Source of the DNA: a virus
IMG/VR virus record: IMGVR_UViG_3300047668_000825
Coordinates: 1-34,133 of that record
Reading direction: 5' to 3' (one strand)
DNA: 34,133 bases
Under the pieces are notes generated by a model that was given only the letters and a program-made list of their open reading frames with translations, made no database searches and was not told where the DNA came from. Position numbers and translations under genes: made by a program. Every line of letters starts with the position of its first letter. The first letter of the stretch is position 1. Positions 24,595 through 31,489 of the stretch are shown one piece after another.

Positions 24595-24770
24595 GCAGAG
24601 ATAAGCTGGTTGAAAAAATGGCGCGCGTTATTATATCGCTGGGCGAGGCGGGGGTTGACGGTGAAGTGTGCGCGGAGGCTATGGAGTGTGGGTTCGGGCT
24701 AGACCTGTGCGTGGCGTTTGTGCTGCGCGCGGCAGCTATAGCCGATGTAGAAGTGGTTATCGATCGATGA
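24591..24770 (+). CDS. 59-aa hypothetical protein between nuclease and helicase
   Basis: ATG at 24591 overlaps the VRR-NUC stop (ATGA) and its own stop overlaps the helicase start in the same way. It begins MSRDKLVEKMARVIISLG and ends VEVVIDR; it is helical with three Cys (residues ~27, 33 and 40). Tight coupling on both sides and GC-rich codon use like its neighbours support a real gene. No function recognised; a small partner of the nuclease-helicase pair is possible. Confidence 0.65.
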   Translation: MSRDKLVEKMARVIISLGEAGVDGEVCAEAMECGFGLDLCVAFVLRAAAIADVEVVIDR

Positions 24771-26113
24771 AAAATCCTGAGCTGCTGAGCACCGGCCAAC
24801 AGGACGCCATTACGCACATCTATGAGAACGATGGCGCGTACTTGATAGGCCAGATGGGTTCGGGCAAGTCAGTTACCGCGCTGACTGCGGCATCGGAGTT
24901 GCTGGCGGCGGGGGTGGTGCGGCGGGTGCTGATCGTCGCGCCGCTGCGCGTGTGCAATGACGTGTGGCGGCAAGAGCACAACAGCTGGTCCCACTTGCGG
25001 CACTTGAATGTGAGCATAGCGACGGGGGCTGAGAAAGCCCGTATAAACGCCATTGGAGGGGCGGACTTCAACGTGGTGGTAATCAACTTTGAAAACTTAG
25101 TGTGGTTCTTCAAGCGCTACGGCGCCGATCACAATTTTGATATGTTGGTTATTGATGAGGTAACTAAGATAAAGGCGGGCGGTGCTGGCTTTAAGGCGAT
25201 GCGGAAGCACATAAAGGATTTTCTGGTGCGGGTGGTGATGACGGGCACGCCGGTCGCGGAGTCGTGGGCGGACCTGTTCTATTGTATGTTCGCCTGCGAC
25301 GGCGGCGCGCGGCTGGGGCGGAACAAGCAGACTTTTTTAATGAAATATTTTTACTCTACTGACTATGAGCAGCGCAAGTGGGATATAAGGCCGGAGTGTA
25401 TAAACGCGCTTACAGCGCTGATAAGTGACGTGGTGGTGGTGCTGCCGGATTACACTGATGAGCTGCCGGCGCTGCTGGAGCAAACTGTCTACGTTCATCT
25501 GAACGAGCGCGCGCGCGAGTATTACGATATCTTCGAAGCCGATAGCGTGACCGATGGCGTGACCGCCGACAGCGCGGCTATTCAAGTGGGCAAGCTACAA
25601 CAGATTGCGAGTGGTTTTGTATACACTGACGACGGGCGTACTGTGACGCTATGCGATAGCAAGTTAGTGCGCGCGGGGACTATAAGCCACGTCGAGCAGG
25701 CACAAGGGCGCGCGGTGGTCTACGTTTACCAGTACCGCGAAGAGCTAGAGCGCCTAGCGCGCGCCTTTCCATTGGGGCGCCAGCTGGGAGTGTCTGGGGC
25801 CGATGACGCGGCTACGCTAGCGCTCTGGCGCGCTGGTGCACTGCCGGCGCTGTTCTTGCATCCTAAGAGCGCCGGCCATGGGCTGGACCTGACAACGGGC
25901 GCGACTATGATAATACTGTCACCTATTTGGTCGCGCGATCTCATGCGACAAGTGATAGCGCGCATATGGCGCCGAAACCAGTCGAGAGAGTGTCGAGTCT
26001 ACGTACTGTGCGCGCGCGACACTCTCGACACCGAGATAGTCTCAAGAGAGGCGGGTAAGGGCACGCACCATGAATTGTTAATGTCGCGCCTGAGCGCTAA
26101 GCGGCGCCACTAG
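24767..26113 (+). CDS. SNF2/DEAD-type DNA helicase
   Basis: 448 aa from the ATG at 24767, which overlaps the previous TGA; the longer in-frame extension only shadows the 59-aa gene. Motifs in order: Q-rich entry STGQQDAI, Walker A GQMGSGKS (28-35), LIVAPLRV (Ia), Walker B VIDEVTK (Asp130-Glu131), MTGTP (motif III, 158-162), then the C-terminal lobe with HGLDLTTGA (V) and QVIARIWRRNQ (VI). This compact SNF2-like protein is common in phage replication modules with VRR-NUC and DUF2800 nucleases and may remodel forks or strip proteins. Its stop interlocks with the opposing gene's stop in CTAG (26110-26113). Confidence 0.9.
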   Translation: MKNPELLSTGQQDAITHIYENDGAYLIGQMGSGKSVTALTAASELLAAGVVRRVLIVAPLRVCNDVWRQEHNSWSHLRHLNVSIATGAEKARINAIGGADFNVVVINFENLVWFFKRYGADHNFDMLVIDEVTKIKAGGAGFKAMRKHIKDFLVRVVMTGTPVAESWADLFYCMFACDGGARLGRNKQTFLMKYFYSTDYEQRKWDIRPECINALTALISDVVVVLPDYTDELPALLEQTVYVHLNERAREYYDIFEADSVTDGVTADSAAIQVGKLQQIASGFVYTDDGRTVTLCDSKLVRAGTISHVEQAQGRAVVYVYQYREELERLARAFPLGRQLGVSGADDAATLALWRAGALPALFLHPKSAGHGLDLTTGATMIILSPIWSRDLMRQVIARIWRRNQSRECRVYVLCARDTLDTEIVSREAGKGTHHELLMSRLSAKRRH

Positions 26114-26946
26114 GCCGCTTTTGCTATGTAGTCTGCCACGTATTCCAGCGCCTTATTCAGCGCGCCTTCTGCGGTCTTGTATGGCCGCTCGTCACCATGC
26201 GCTGTCATCGGCGGGAACCATAAGTCGAAATCGGCGCCGCCATCGTCTAACGAGTACCCGTAGGACTCATCTAGCACGCTGGTCAGTCCTTCCACGTTCT
26301 CGAGCTCGCGCCAGCATAGATTACGAAAGAATGAAGCATTAGCCAGCGCAAACGCGACTGTGCCAGTATCCCAATGCGCGTGCGATTCTTTTACGCGTAT
26401 TGTCATTTTCGCATTTAAGGCCGCTTCAGGAGTAGTAAATTTTCGCTGTTGGCCCATGTGATACACCGCGCACACTTCAACACCGTAACCTTGCGATACT
26501 AGGTCGTTAACTACCGCCATTATCGCGCGCCCTTTATTGTATAGCGCGTCAGCTTTTACAAACCACGGCGCCGTAATGCCTACGCCTACGCGAATGAATT
26601 TCTTAGGTACTGCTATCTGCTTGCGATTAAACATACTATTAGGATGGCCGGCCAAATACGCTGGCACGTTAGGAAATGCGCCTACCACGTCAGGAACGTA
26701 TTTCGGTAAGTAGGTAGACTGTGGCGCGTCAATATCAATATTCACTGCGGCCATGTCTTCGGCGCCTTTTTCCCAATACCCGCCATTTTGTGCAGCTTCA
26801 ATAGCCGTATCCAGCGTAAAGGGGTTGTCATCGAAGCTGCTATTCACCGATGAGTCATTTGTGCCGGCGCGCGGCAGTGTATTAGCCAGCGCGATCGCAT
26901 CACCAAAAGCCGATATAGAGTCATAGTTGAATTCGTAATAATTCAT
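26110..26946 (-). CDS. DUF7192-like partner of the AAA+ ATPase
   Basis: 278 aa from the ATG at 26946 with GGAGG nine bases upstream, inside the end of the AAA+ gene's message (gap of four bases). The middle segment FIRVGVGITAPWFVKADAL, GRAIMAVVNDLVSQGYGVEVCAVYHMG, and SHAHWDTGTVAFALANASFF resembles the DUF7192 family of phage proteins, which has a von Willebrand-like alternation of strands and helices. Such proteins commonly pair with MoxR-type ATPases, as here. I see no catalytic motif. The function is unknown; a substrate adaptor for the ATPase is inferred from the MoxR-VWA pattern. Confidence 0.6.
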   Translation of the reverse strand: MNYYEFNYDSISAFGDAIALANTLPRAGTNDSSVNSSFDDNPFTLDTAIEAAQNGGYWEKGAEDMAAVNIDIDAPQSTYLPKYVPDVVGAFPNVPAYLAGHPNSMFNRKQIAVPKKFIRVGVGITAPWFVKADALYNKGRAIMAVVNDLVSQGYGVEVCAVYHMGQQRKFTTPEAALNAKMTIRVKESHAHWDTGTVAFALANASFFRNLCWRELENVEGLTSVLDESYGYSLDDGGADFDLWFPPMTAHGDERPYKTAEGALNKALEYVADYIAKAA

Positions 26947-26950
26947 CGTT

Positions 26951-28081
26951 CTATACCTCCGCCGCTTTGCGCTGGTCATCGGTAAACTCAACGTAAATCA
27001 CTGAGTCGCGCACGTCATCGGCAGTCTTGCCGCCGGCCATTGATTTGGCGCAACGGATAGTGTCGCGCGGTGAGAGTATGATGCTTAGCTTGCGTTTTGC
27101 TATGTGCTTTCGTACTGCTTTTATCTCACTGTATACAGTGTCGAATAACTGCCGCGCGTCATCGGCGCCGCCGTACTGTTTAAACGCTTCGCGCCCTAGT
27201 CTCAATTCCAGCTGCTCATCGTATCCAATTTCCAGCTTAGCGAATCTATTGCGGCTGGCACCATCTAGCGGCGCGCGTCCTATATACTCTCTAGTGGCGC
27301 CTTTTCCGATAGTGTTGGCGCATCCAATAGCTAGAAATCCCTCACCTTTTTTGAGCGCTATAGGTGAGTCAGGGAAGGTATAAGAGCCATTTGACATAGC
27401 ATCATTCAGCGCCAATATTGCTTCAGGCGCGCTGGCGTCCATCTCATCAAACAAGAACAGAGCGCCGGTTTCAAAAGCGGTGCGAAATGCCGTTGTGTGA
27501 TAGGCGCCGCCGGCGTCAACAAAGCCGATTAACTCATGCTTAGAGAGTATCGCGCCGGACTTGTAGAAGTCTTTATCTAGCGCGGTCGCTGCCTGTTCTG
27601 CTAGTGTCGTTTTGCCTGAGCCGGCGGGACCGTACAAATACACGTGCTCGTCATTGTTCAATTCAAAGAGCACATCTTCCAGCGCCTTATGCGCGCCGCT
27701 TATAGTCTTTACAGTGTCGCGATTTATTACCTCAATTGTGATAGTCGGGCTGGCGTGCTTTTCTATCATTGCTTGAATCTGATTTTCATCAATTTGGGAC
27801 TCGGGATTGAATCCTTGTAGCTTAGCGTCAATTATCGCCGCTATGGCCGTTTCCAGCGCGTTACGTGCCGGCGCTGGTGCTGGCGCTGGTGTCGGCGCTG
27901 GTGTAGGCGCTGGTGTAGGCGCTGGTGTAGGCGCTGGTGTAGGCGCTGGTGTAGGCGCTGGCGTAGGCTCAGGCGTGCCGGCTATTTCAGCATAGGCGGC
28001 GCGGATAGCGTCACAGCTCATTGTGCGCGTGCTATAACCTTTTTCGATTAAGGCTAGTTTCATTTTTTGCATTGAATTCAT
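26951..28081 (-). CDS. MoxR/CbbQ-like AAA+ ATPase with PTPA linker
   Basis: 376 aa, ATG after AGGAGC. Residues 1-35 form a small helical domain; residues ~36-72 are a run of PTPA repeats; the AAA+ core follows: Walker A GPAGSGKT (151-158), Walker B LFLFDEMDA (Asp212, Glu213), sensor 1 GCANT (~253-257), arginine fingers SRNRF (~276-280). This order is that of the MoxR/CbbQ branch, which remodels or inserts cofactors in partner proteins. The next gene encodes a DUF7192-like probable partner. The linker comes from a 12-bp tandem array and its length is likely to vary between relatives. Role in infection unknown. Confidence 0.85.
   Translation of the reverse strand: MNSMQKMKLALIEKGYSTRTMSCDAIRAAYAEIAGTPEPTPAPTPAPTPAPTPAPTPAPTPAPTPAPAPAPARNALETAIAAIIDAKLQGFNPESQIDENQIQAMIEKHASPTITIEVINRDTVKTISGAHKALEDVLFELNNDEHVYLYGPAGSGKTTLAEQAATALDKDFYKSGAILSKHELIGFVDAGGAYHTTAFRTAFETGALFLFDEMDASAPEAILALNDAMSNGSYTFPDSPIALKKGEGFLAIGCANTIGKGATREYIGRAPLDGASRNRFAKLEIGYDEQLELRLGREAFKQYGGADDARQLFDTVYSEIKAVRKHIAKRKLSIILSPRDTIRCAKSMAGGKTADDVRDSVIYVEFTDDQRKAAEV
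27870..27977 (-). repeat. 12-bp minisatellite coding the PTPA linker
   Basis: Nine consecutive 12-bp units, five of them exactly GGCGCTGGTGTA on the plus strand (27894-27953), flanked by near copies. Read on the minus strand they give Pro-Thr-Pro-Ala or Pro-Ala-Pro-Ala. Length is a multiple of three, so slippage keeps the frame. Confidence 0.9.
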
Positions 28082-28108
28082 TTTATTTGCTCCTGATTTT
28101 ATAATGGA

Positions 28109-28684
28109 TTAACTACGGATTATATTGATGGTGGCGCGTGCACATACTGGGCACTCGGCATCGAGCGCTATTCTGTCGGCCCACTTGCGCGACAGATTCG
28201 CTTGAAAGCCACAGCTGTCGCAAACGATCTTGTTGTTGTTGCGTCCCTTCTCTTTCGGTTTCAGATTCAGCTTAGCGTGAGGTATTGGTCCGAGAATTTT
28301 AACGGCGCTCTCTAATACCTCGCGTAGTTGTGGCCCAGCTGTCGTAGCGGTGAATTTTCCTTCTAAGCCGGCCGCTCTTGCTACCTTTGCAAAGTAATTT
28401 CTATGGCCGCTAGCGCAATCGTCTAGCGCGTGTATCAATTCATGTACCAGTACGCCTAGAATTTCGATGCTGTCGTCAATGTGCGCGGTGATGAAAATCT
28501 CATTGTGGCCATCATCGCTGATACGCCTAACGTGGCAAACGCCTAAACGTTTAGACGCCATCGGCGCGACAGATACTCGCACCGGCGGCGCGCTGTGCGG
28601 CGCTATGACTTCATCGGTTAGAATTACGTCAAATAGAATATCGACTGATCTATTTAACCATTGCTCTCTTGTGATTATTTCCAT
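28109..28684 (-). CDS. SprT-like zinc metalloprotease
   Basis: 191 aa, ATG with AGGAGC upstream. Catalytic HELIH at residues 81-85 followed by GH at 93-94 is the SprT/Spartan-type HExxH site; a C-terminal zinc ribbon has CDSC (155, 158) and CPVC (178, 181). Cellular SprT/SPRTN proteins degrade DNA-protein crosslinks; phage members are common beside replication genes but their targets are not known. It is the first gene of the leftward operon starting in the 28.7-29.5 kb control region and its promoter-like sequence is at 28759-28788. Confidence 0.85.
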   Translation of the reverse strand: MEIITREQWLNRSVDILFDVILTDEVIAPHSAPPVRVSVAPMASKRLGVCHVRRISDDGHNEIFITAHIDDSIEILGVLVHELIHALDDCASGHRNYFAKVARAAGLEGKFTATTAGPQLREVLESAVKILGPIPHAKLNLKPKEKGRNNNKIVCDSCGFQANLSRKWADRIALDAECPVCARATINIIRS

Positions 28685-28758
28685 CGGTGGTGCTCCTGTT
28701 TTAAAGTGTTATATATGGCCCCTTTTTTGAGGCCGGTTTTTGTGCTGGTGTGGCCTGT

Positions 28759-28788
28759 AGTATAGCAAGGTTTAAACAATAGATGCAA
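28759..28788 (-). promoter_or_regulatory. Leftward early promoter candidate
   Basis: On the minus strand, -35-like TTGCAT (28788-28783), 18-base spacer, -10 TATACT (28764-28759; five of six consensus bases). A GTTTAAAC copy lies inside the spacer (28770-28777), a good place for an operator. It would give a leader of about 70 bases before the SprT-like gene. Confidence 0.5.
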
Positions 28789-28820
28789 TTTATACTGTCT
28801 ATTTATACGCGTTTAAAAAA

Positions 28821-29088
28821 TGTTACAAATGTTACGGACTGAAAATCAGCTTGTAACATTTATTCTCTATATAAATCATATACTTATATCAATAGTTACA
28901 AATGTTACATACTTTCTAGGATTTTCTAGGGGCTGATATAAGTGTTTCCAAAGTGGTGCTATATGTTCTGCTCAGGGGAGTTTTGTACACAAAGTCCGTA
29001 ACATTTGTAACAAATGGCGTAAACTATTGAAAACTATAGAGAATAAATGTTACAGTCGATTTTTTTTACTGTAACATTTGTAACATTT
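28821..29088. repeat. Iteron-like GTTACA/TGTAAC repeat cluster
   Basis: Sites in alternating orientation: TGTTACAAATGTTAC (28821-28835), GTAACATTT (28853-28861), GTTACAAATGTTAC (28895-28908), GTAACATTTGTAAC (28998-29011), AAATGTTACAGT (29045-29056), and GTAACATTTGTAACATTT (29071-29088). Within double sites the half-units repeat with a 9-bp period. Two pairs form long inverted repeats: 28827-28835 with 28853-28861, and 29045-29056 with 29068-29079 (12-bp arms). A further TGTTACAG is at 29231. Likely binding sites for an initiator or regulator. Confidence 0.75.
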
Positions 29089-29253
29089 TCCGCCATTTAC
29101 GTGGGATTTTAGACAGTACGCCACGTTCTAACCGTTTAGATACTAGGGTCAGGGTTAAATTATAATCGCTTATAAACGCGCTCAGTGCGTCTAATTACGC
29201 GTCATAGTGTTTAAACGTTTTAACTAAACGTGTTACAGCTGACTAGAATAACC

Positions 29254-29267
29254 ATAACAATTGTTAT
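29254..29267. promoter_or_regulatory. 14-bp perfect palindrome, operator candidate
   Basis: ATAACAATTGTTAT, a perfect palindrome with no spacer, in the control region about 240 bases before the small terminase gene. Dimeric regulators bind such sites; which protein would do so is not known. Confidence 0.45.
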
Positions 29268-29431
29268 ACGTAGCACGCTAGGTTAACGCGCCGCGCGCGC
29301 CGCGCTCTCACGTTTAAACGGTCGGGGGGCTATAGTGTTCGACATGGCACGTTTAAACACCCATAGGGTACCCCCCGGGTCGGTTTAGACTAATGCGCCA
29401 TAGCTATAGCCGGGGACCATTCCATAAAAAT

Positions 29432-29460
29432 TTGGTTTTGAGAATAGGCGATTATATAGT
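29432..29460 (+). promoter_or_regulatory. Rightward late promoter candidate with TAGGCGA motif
   Basis: TTGGTT (29432-29437), 17-base spacer holding GAATAGGCGATTA, and -10 TATAGT (29455-29460; five of six). The spacer motif is shared with sites at 17156 and 24244. It would start transcription about 37 bases before the small terminase ATG. Confidence 0.45.
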
Positions 29461-29468
29461 GCAAAAAA

Positions 29469-29497
29469 TTGCAATTTGACTTATAAGCACCTATATT
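29469..29497 (+). promoter_or_regulatory. Second rightward promoter candidate, leaderless position
   Basis: TTGCAA (29469-29474), 17-base spacer, -10 TATATT (29492-29497). The expected start point is about 29504, which is the A of the small terminase ATG; no Shine-Dalgarno precedes that ATG. Confidence 0.4.
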
Positions 29498-29503
29498 TAC
29501 GCA

Positions 29504-29995
29504 ATGCAAATAACCGAAGCACAAAAGTACCTCCCACCCGAGTTACTGCTGGATGAGTATCACCCGGCAAACACTCCGTTCTTTAAAAACCTACGCCAGC
29601 TTGAGCAGGCGCTGGTTGCGGCGTCCCATGACGCTGGCGCTCGTGGCACCGCTATAGCCAAGATGCACCTACGCGGCATGAAAAACGTAGACATAGCAAA
29701 AGAGTTCGACACGACCGGCGACTCTATATCCCACACACTACACAGCAAGAAAGTAGCGAAGATAACTTCACTCTTGTTCTACTTGCAGCAGCTACGCGAA
29801 GGCCCTAACTTAGAGCAGCGCAAGCGAACCTTGTGGGAGATAACGCAAGACAACCAGCACGATGAGCCTAAGACGTCTATATCAGCTATTCAGGAGATGA
29901 ATCGTATGGACGGTATAGGTAAGGACACGAAGGACACTAAGATAGAAGTCACTATAAACAACCAGCTGCTGCCGAAAGGCGCGCTTGACCAGTAA
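29504..29995 (+). CDS. terS: Terminase small subunit
   Basis: 163 aa. Small terminases bind the packaging site and recruit the large subunit. Residues ~55-82 (MHLRGMKNVDIAKEFDTTGDSISHTL) form a helix-turn-helix as in many TerS proteins; residues ~85-110 look like an oligomerisation helix, and the C-terminal tail is polar. It is followed by one tiny gene and then the large terminase, the usual order. The ATG has no visible ribosome-binding site; a promoter-like sequence ends seven bases upstream, so its message may be leaderless. It is the first gene of the late operon. Confidence 0.75.
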   Translation: MQITEAQKYLPPELLLDEYHPANTPFFKNLRQLEQALVAASHDAGARGTAIAKMHLRGMKNVDIAKEFDTTGDSISHTLHSKKVAKITSLLFYLQQLREGPNLEQRKRTLWEITQDNQHDEPKTSISAIQEMNRMDGIGKDTKDTKIEVTINNQLLPKGALDQ

Positions 29996-30007
29996 ACGGA
30001 GAAAATA

Positions 30008-30157
30008 ATGCCTGTAGTAAACGGAAAAGAGTACGCCTACACCCCCGCGGGAATAGCAGCGGCACAGAAGGCTAAGTCAAAACAGCAACCCGGTATGCCA
30101 AAAGAGAAAGCGATGGCTGCTGCGTTACGCACGGCGGGCAAAATACGTAGTGTCTGA
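30008..30157 (+). CDS. 49-aa conserved small phage protein
   Basis: ATG at 30008 after GGAG, stop at 30157, overlapping the large terminase GTG by eight bases. It begins MPVVNGKEYAYTPAGIAAA and is rich in Ala, Lys and Gln. Tiny proteins with the V-N-G-K-x-Y-x-Y-T-P-x-G-x-A-A pattern are frequent in phage packaging clusters. Overlap and ribosome-binding site support a real gene. Function is unknown; basic charge would allow DNA binding. Confidence 0.7.
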   Translation: MPVVNGKEYAYTPAGIAAAQKAKSKQQPGMPKEKAMAAALRTAGKIRSV

Positions 30158-31487
30158 GTTTACCTTAGACTACGTACCAAGACAGGCGTTCAGGCCGTTT
30201 CATCAGCGTAGCGAACGCTGGGCGGCGCTGGTGTGTCACAGGCGTGCGGGCAAGACGGTAGCGTGTATACACGAAGCCGTAGTGCGCGCGCTGTATACAA
30301 ACAAGAAAAACGCGCGTTACGCGTATGTCGCACCGTACTACAAGCAAGCTAAGGACGTAGCGTGGCAGTACCTTAAAGAAGCAACCAAAGGTATTGCGGT
30401 TGAAACACGCGAAAGCGACCTGCGAGTGATACTGCCCAACAACCAATGGATAACGCTGTACGGGGCCGACAATCCTGACGCGCTGCGAGGCATCTATTTA
30501 GACGGGGTGATCTTGGACGAGTACGGCGACTGTCGCCCATCCTTGTGGGCTGAGGTGCTGCTGCCCACCCTAACTGACCGTAAAGGCTGGGCCGTGTTCA
30601 TCGGCACGCCAAAAGGTAAAAATCACTTTTACGAAATAATACAGCGCGCCATACGTGAAGACACGTGGTTCAATCTGACCTTGAAGGCTAGCGAGTCAGG
30701 GCTATTAGACGACGAAGACCTGCTAGAGCTAAAGGCGCTAATGGAAGAGTCACAGTTCGCGCAAGAGTTTGAATGTGACTTTACCGCCGCGGTAAAAGGC
30801 ACCTATTACGCGTCTATGATCCAGAACATGGAGGCTGAGGGCAAGATAGGCAAAAAGCCAGACCTGTACGACCCTATGGAGCCTGTCCACGCCAGTATGG
30901 ACCTCGGGCGTAAAGACAGCACGGCAGTGTGGTTCTGGCAAGAGCACGGAGACACTATAAATTTGATCGACTATATAGAACTCCGTGGAGAGATAATTGA
31001 AGACCACATTAAAATGTTCCGAAGCAAGCCGTATAAACTTGAGCGCCTATGGGTACCACATGACGCGGTAGCCCACACCGTCCAAACACGTAGGTCGTCT
31101 ATAGAGCAGTTCCAAGACGCTAATCTTCCTGTGGCAAAAGTGCCGCACCTTGGCAGGCAACAAGGTATTGATGCAGCTAGAATGATGCTGCCGCAGTGCA
31201 GGTTTGATTCTAATAAGTGCCATGACGGTATTGAAGCGCTTAGATCGTATAAAAAAGAGTTTAATGAGCTAACTAAAACCTTCCGCGAGACGCCGCTGCA
31301 CAATTGGGCGTCTGACGGAGCGGATTCGTTTAGATATTTGAGCTTGGTTGCTAAGCAGAAAAAGAATACACTATCCGAGCCTGCGCCTACCAAACTTGAC
31401 GACAAGCAGGTAGCTTACACCTTAGATGACCTATACGCCTCTCAGTCTAAAGGCCCTGTATTGTCGATAACTCGCCGGAGAATGTAG
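30150..31487 (+). CDS. terL: Terminase large subunit
   Basis: 445 aa, GTG start overlapping the upstream gene by eight bases. ATPase: Walker A CHRRAGKT (29-36), Walker B GVILDEYGD (Asp123, Glu124), coupling-type IGTPKGKNHF (151-160). Nuclease: first Asp in HASMDLGRKDST (Asp251), second in WVPHDA (Asp305), third probably in ASDGADSFRY near the C-terminus. It drives DNA into the prohead through the portal and cuts the concatemer. The circular map of the window agrees with headful packaging, though it does not prove it. It is followed by the portal gene after two bases. Confidence 0.95.
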   Translation: MSEFTLDYVPRQAFRPFHQRSERWAALVCHRRAGKTVACIHEAVVRALYTNKKNARYAYVAPYYKQAKDVAWQYLKEATKGIAVETRESDLRVILPNNQWITLYGADNPDALRGIYLDGVILDEYGDCRPSLWAEVLLPTLTDRKGWAVFIGTPKGKNHFYEIIQRAIREDTWFNLTLKASESGLLDDEDLLELKALMEESQFAQEFECDFTAAVKGTYYASMIQNMEAEGKIGKKPDLYDPMEPVHASMDLGRKDSTAVWFWQEHGDTINLIDYIELRGEIIEDHIKMFRSKPYKLERLWVPHDAVAHTVQTRRSSIEQFQDANLPVAKVPHLGRQQGIDAARMMLPQCRFDSNKCHDGIEALRSYKKEFNELTKTFRETPLHNWASDGADSFRYLSLVAKQKKNTLSEPAPTKLDDKQVAYTLDDLYASQSKGPVLSITRRRM

Positions 31488-31489
31488 CA

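Larger units (their letters stand above)
28685..29503. promoter_or_regulatory. Divergent control region / candidate replication origin
   Basis: The only long gene-free stretch. I found no reading frame over about 20 codons with a ribosome-binding site. It contains GTTTAAAC at 28770, 29209, 29312 and 29351; GTTACA/TGTAAC repeats from 28821 to 29238; paired TTTCTAGG at 28913 and 28923; a GC-rich CGCGC stretch at 29287-29305; a 14-bp palindrome at 29254; and promoter-like boxes at both ends. AT-rich DNA with iteron-like repeats between divergent operons is the usual form of a phage origin and switch; that function is inferred. Confidence 0.65.

Noticed and set aside
28724-28737. GGCC-flanked T-run as a terminator
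   Set aside because: Only four paired bases with a ten-base loop; lies upstream of the SprT-like gene where no terminator is needed.
28685-29503. tRNA or long small-RNA gene in the control region
   Set aside because: No cloverleaf or conserved T-loop sequence found on either strand; structure is explained by inverted iterons.
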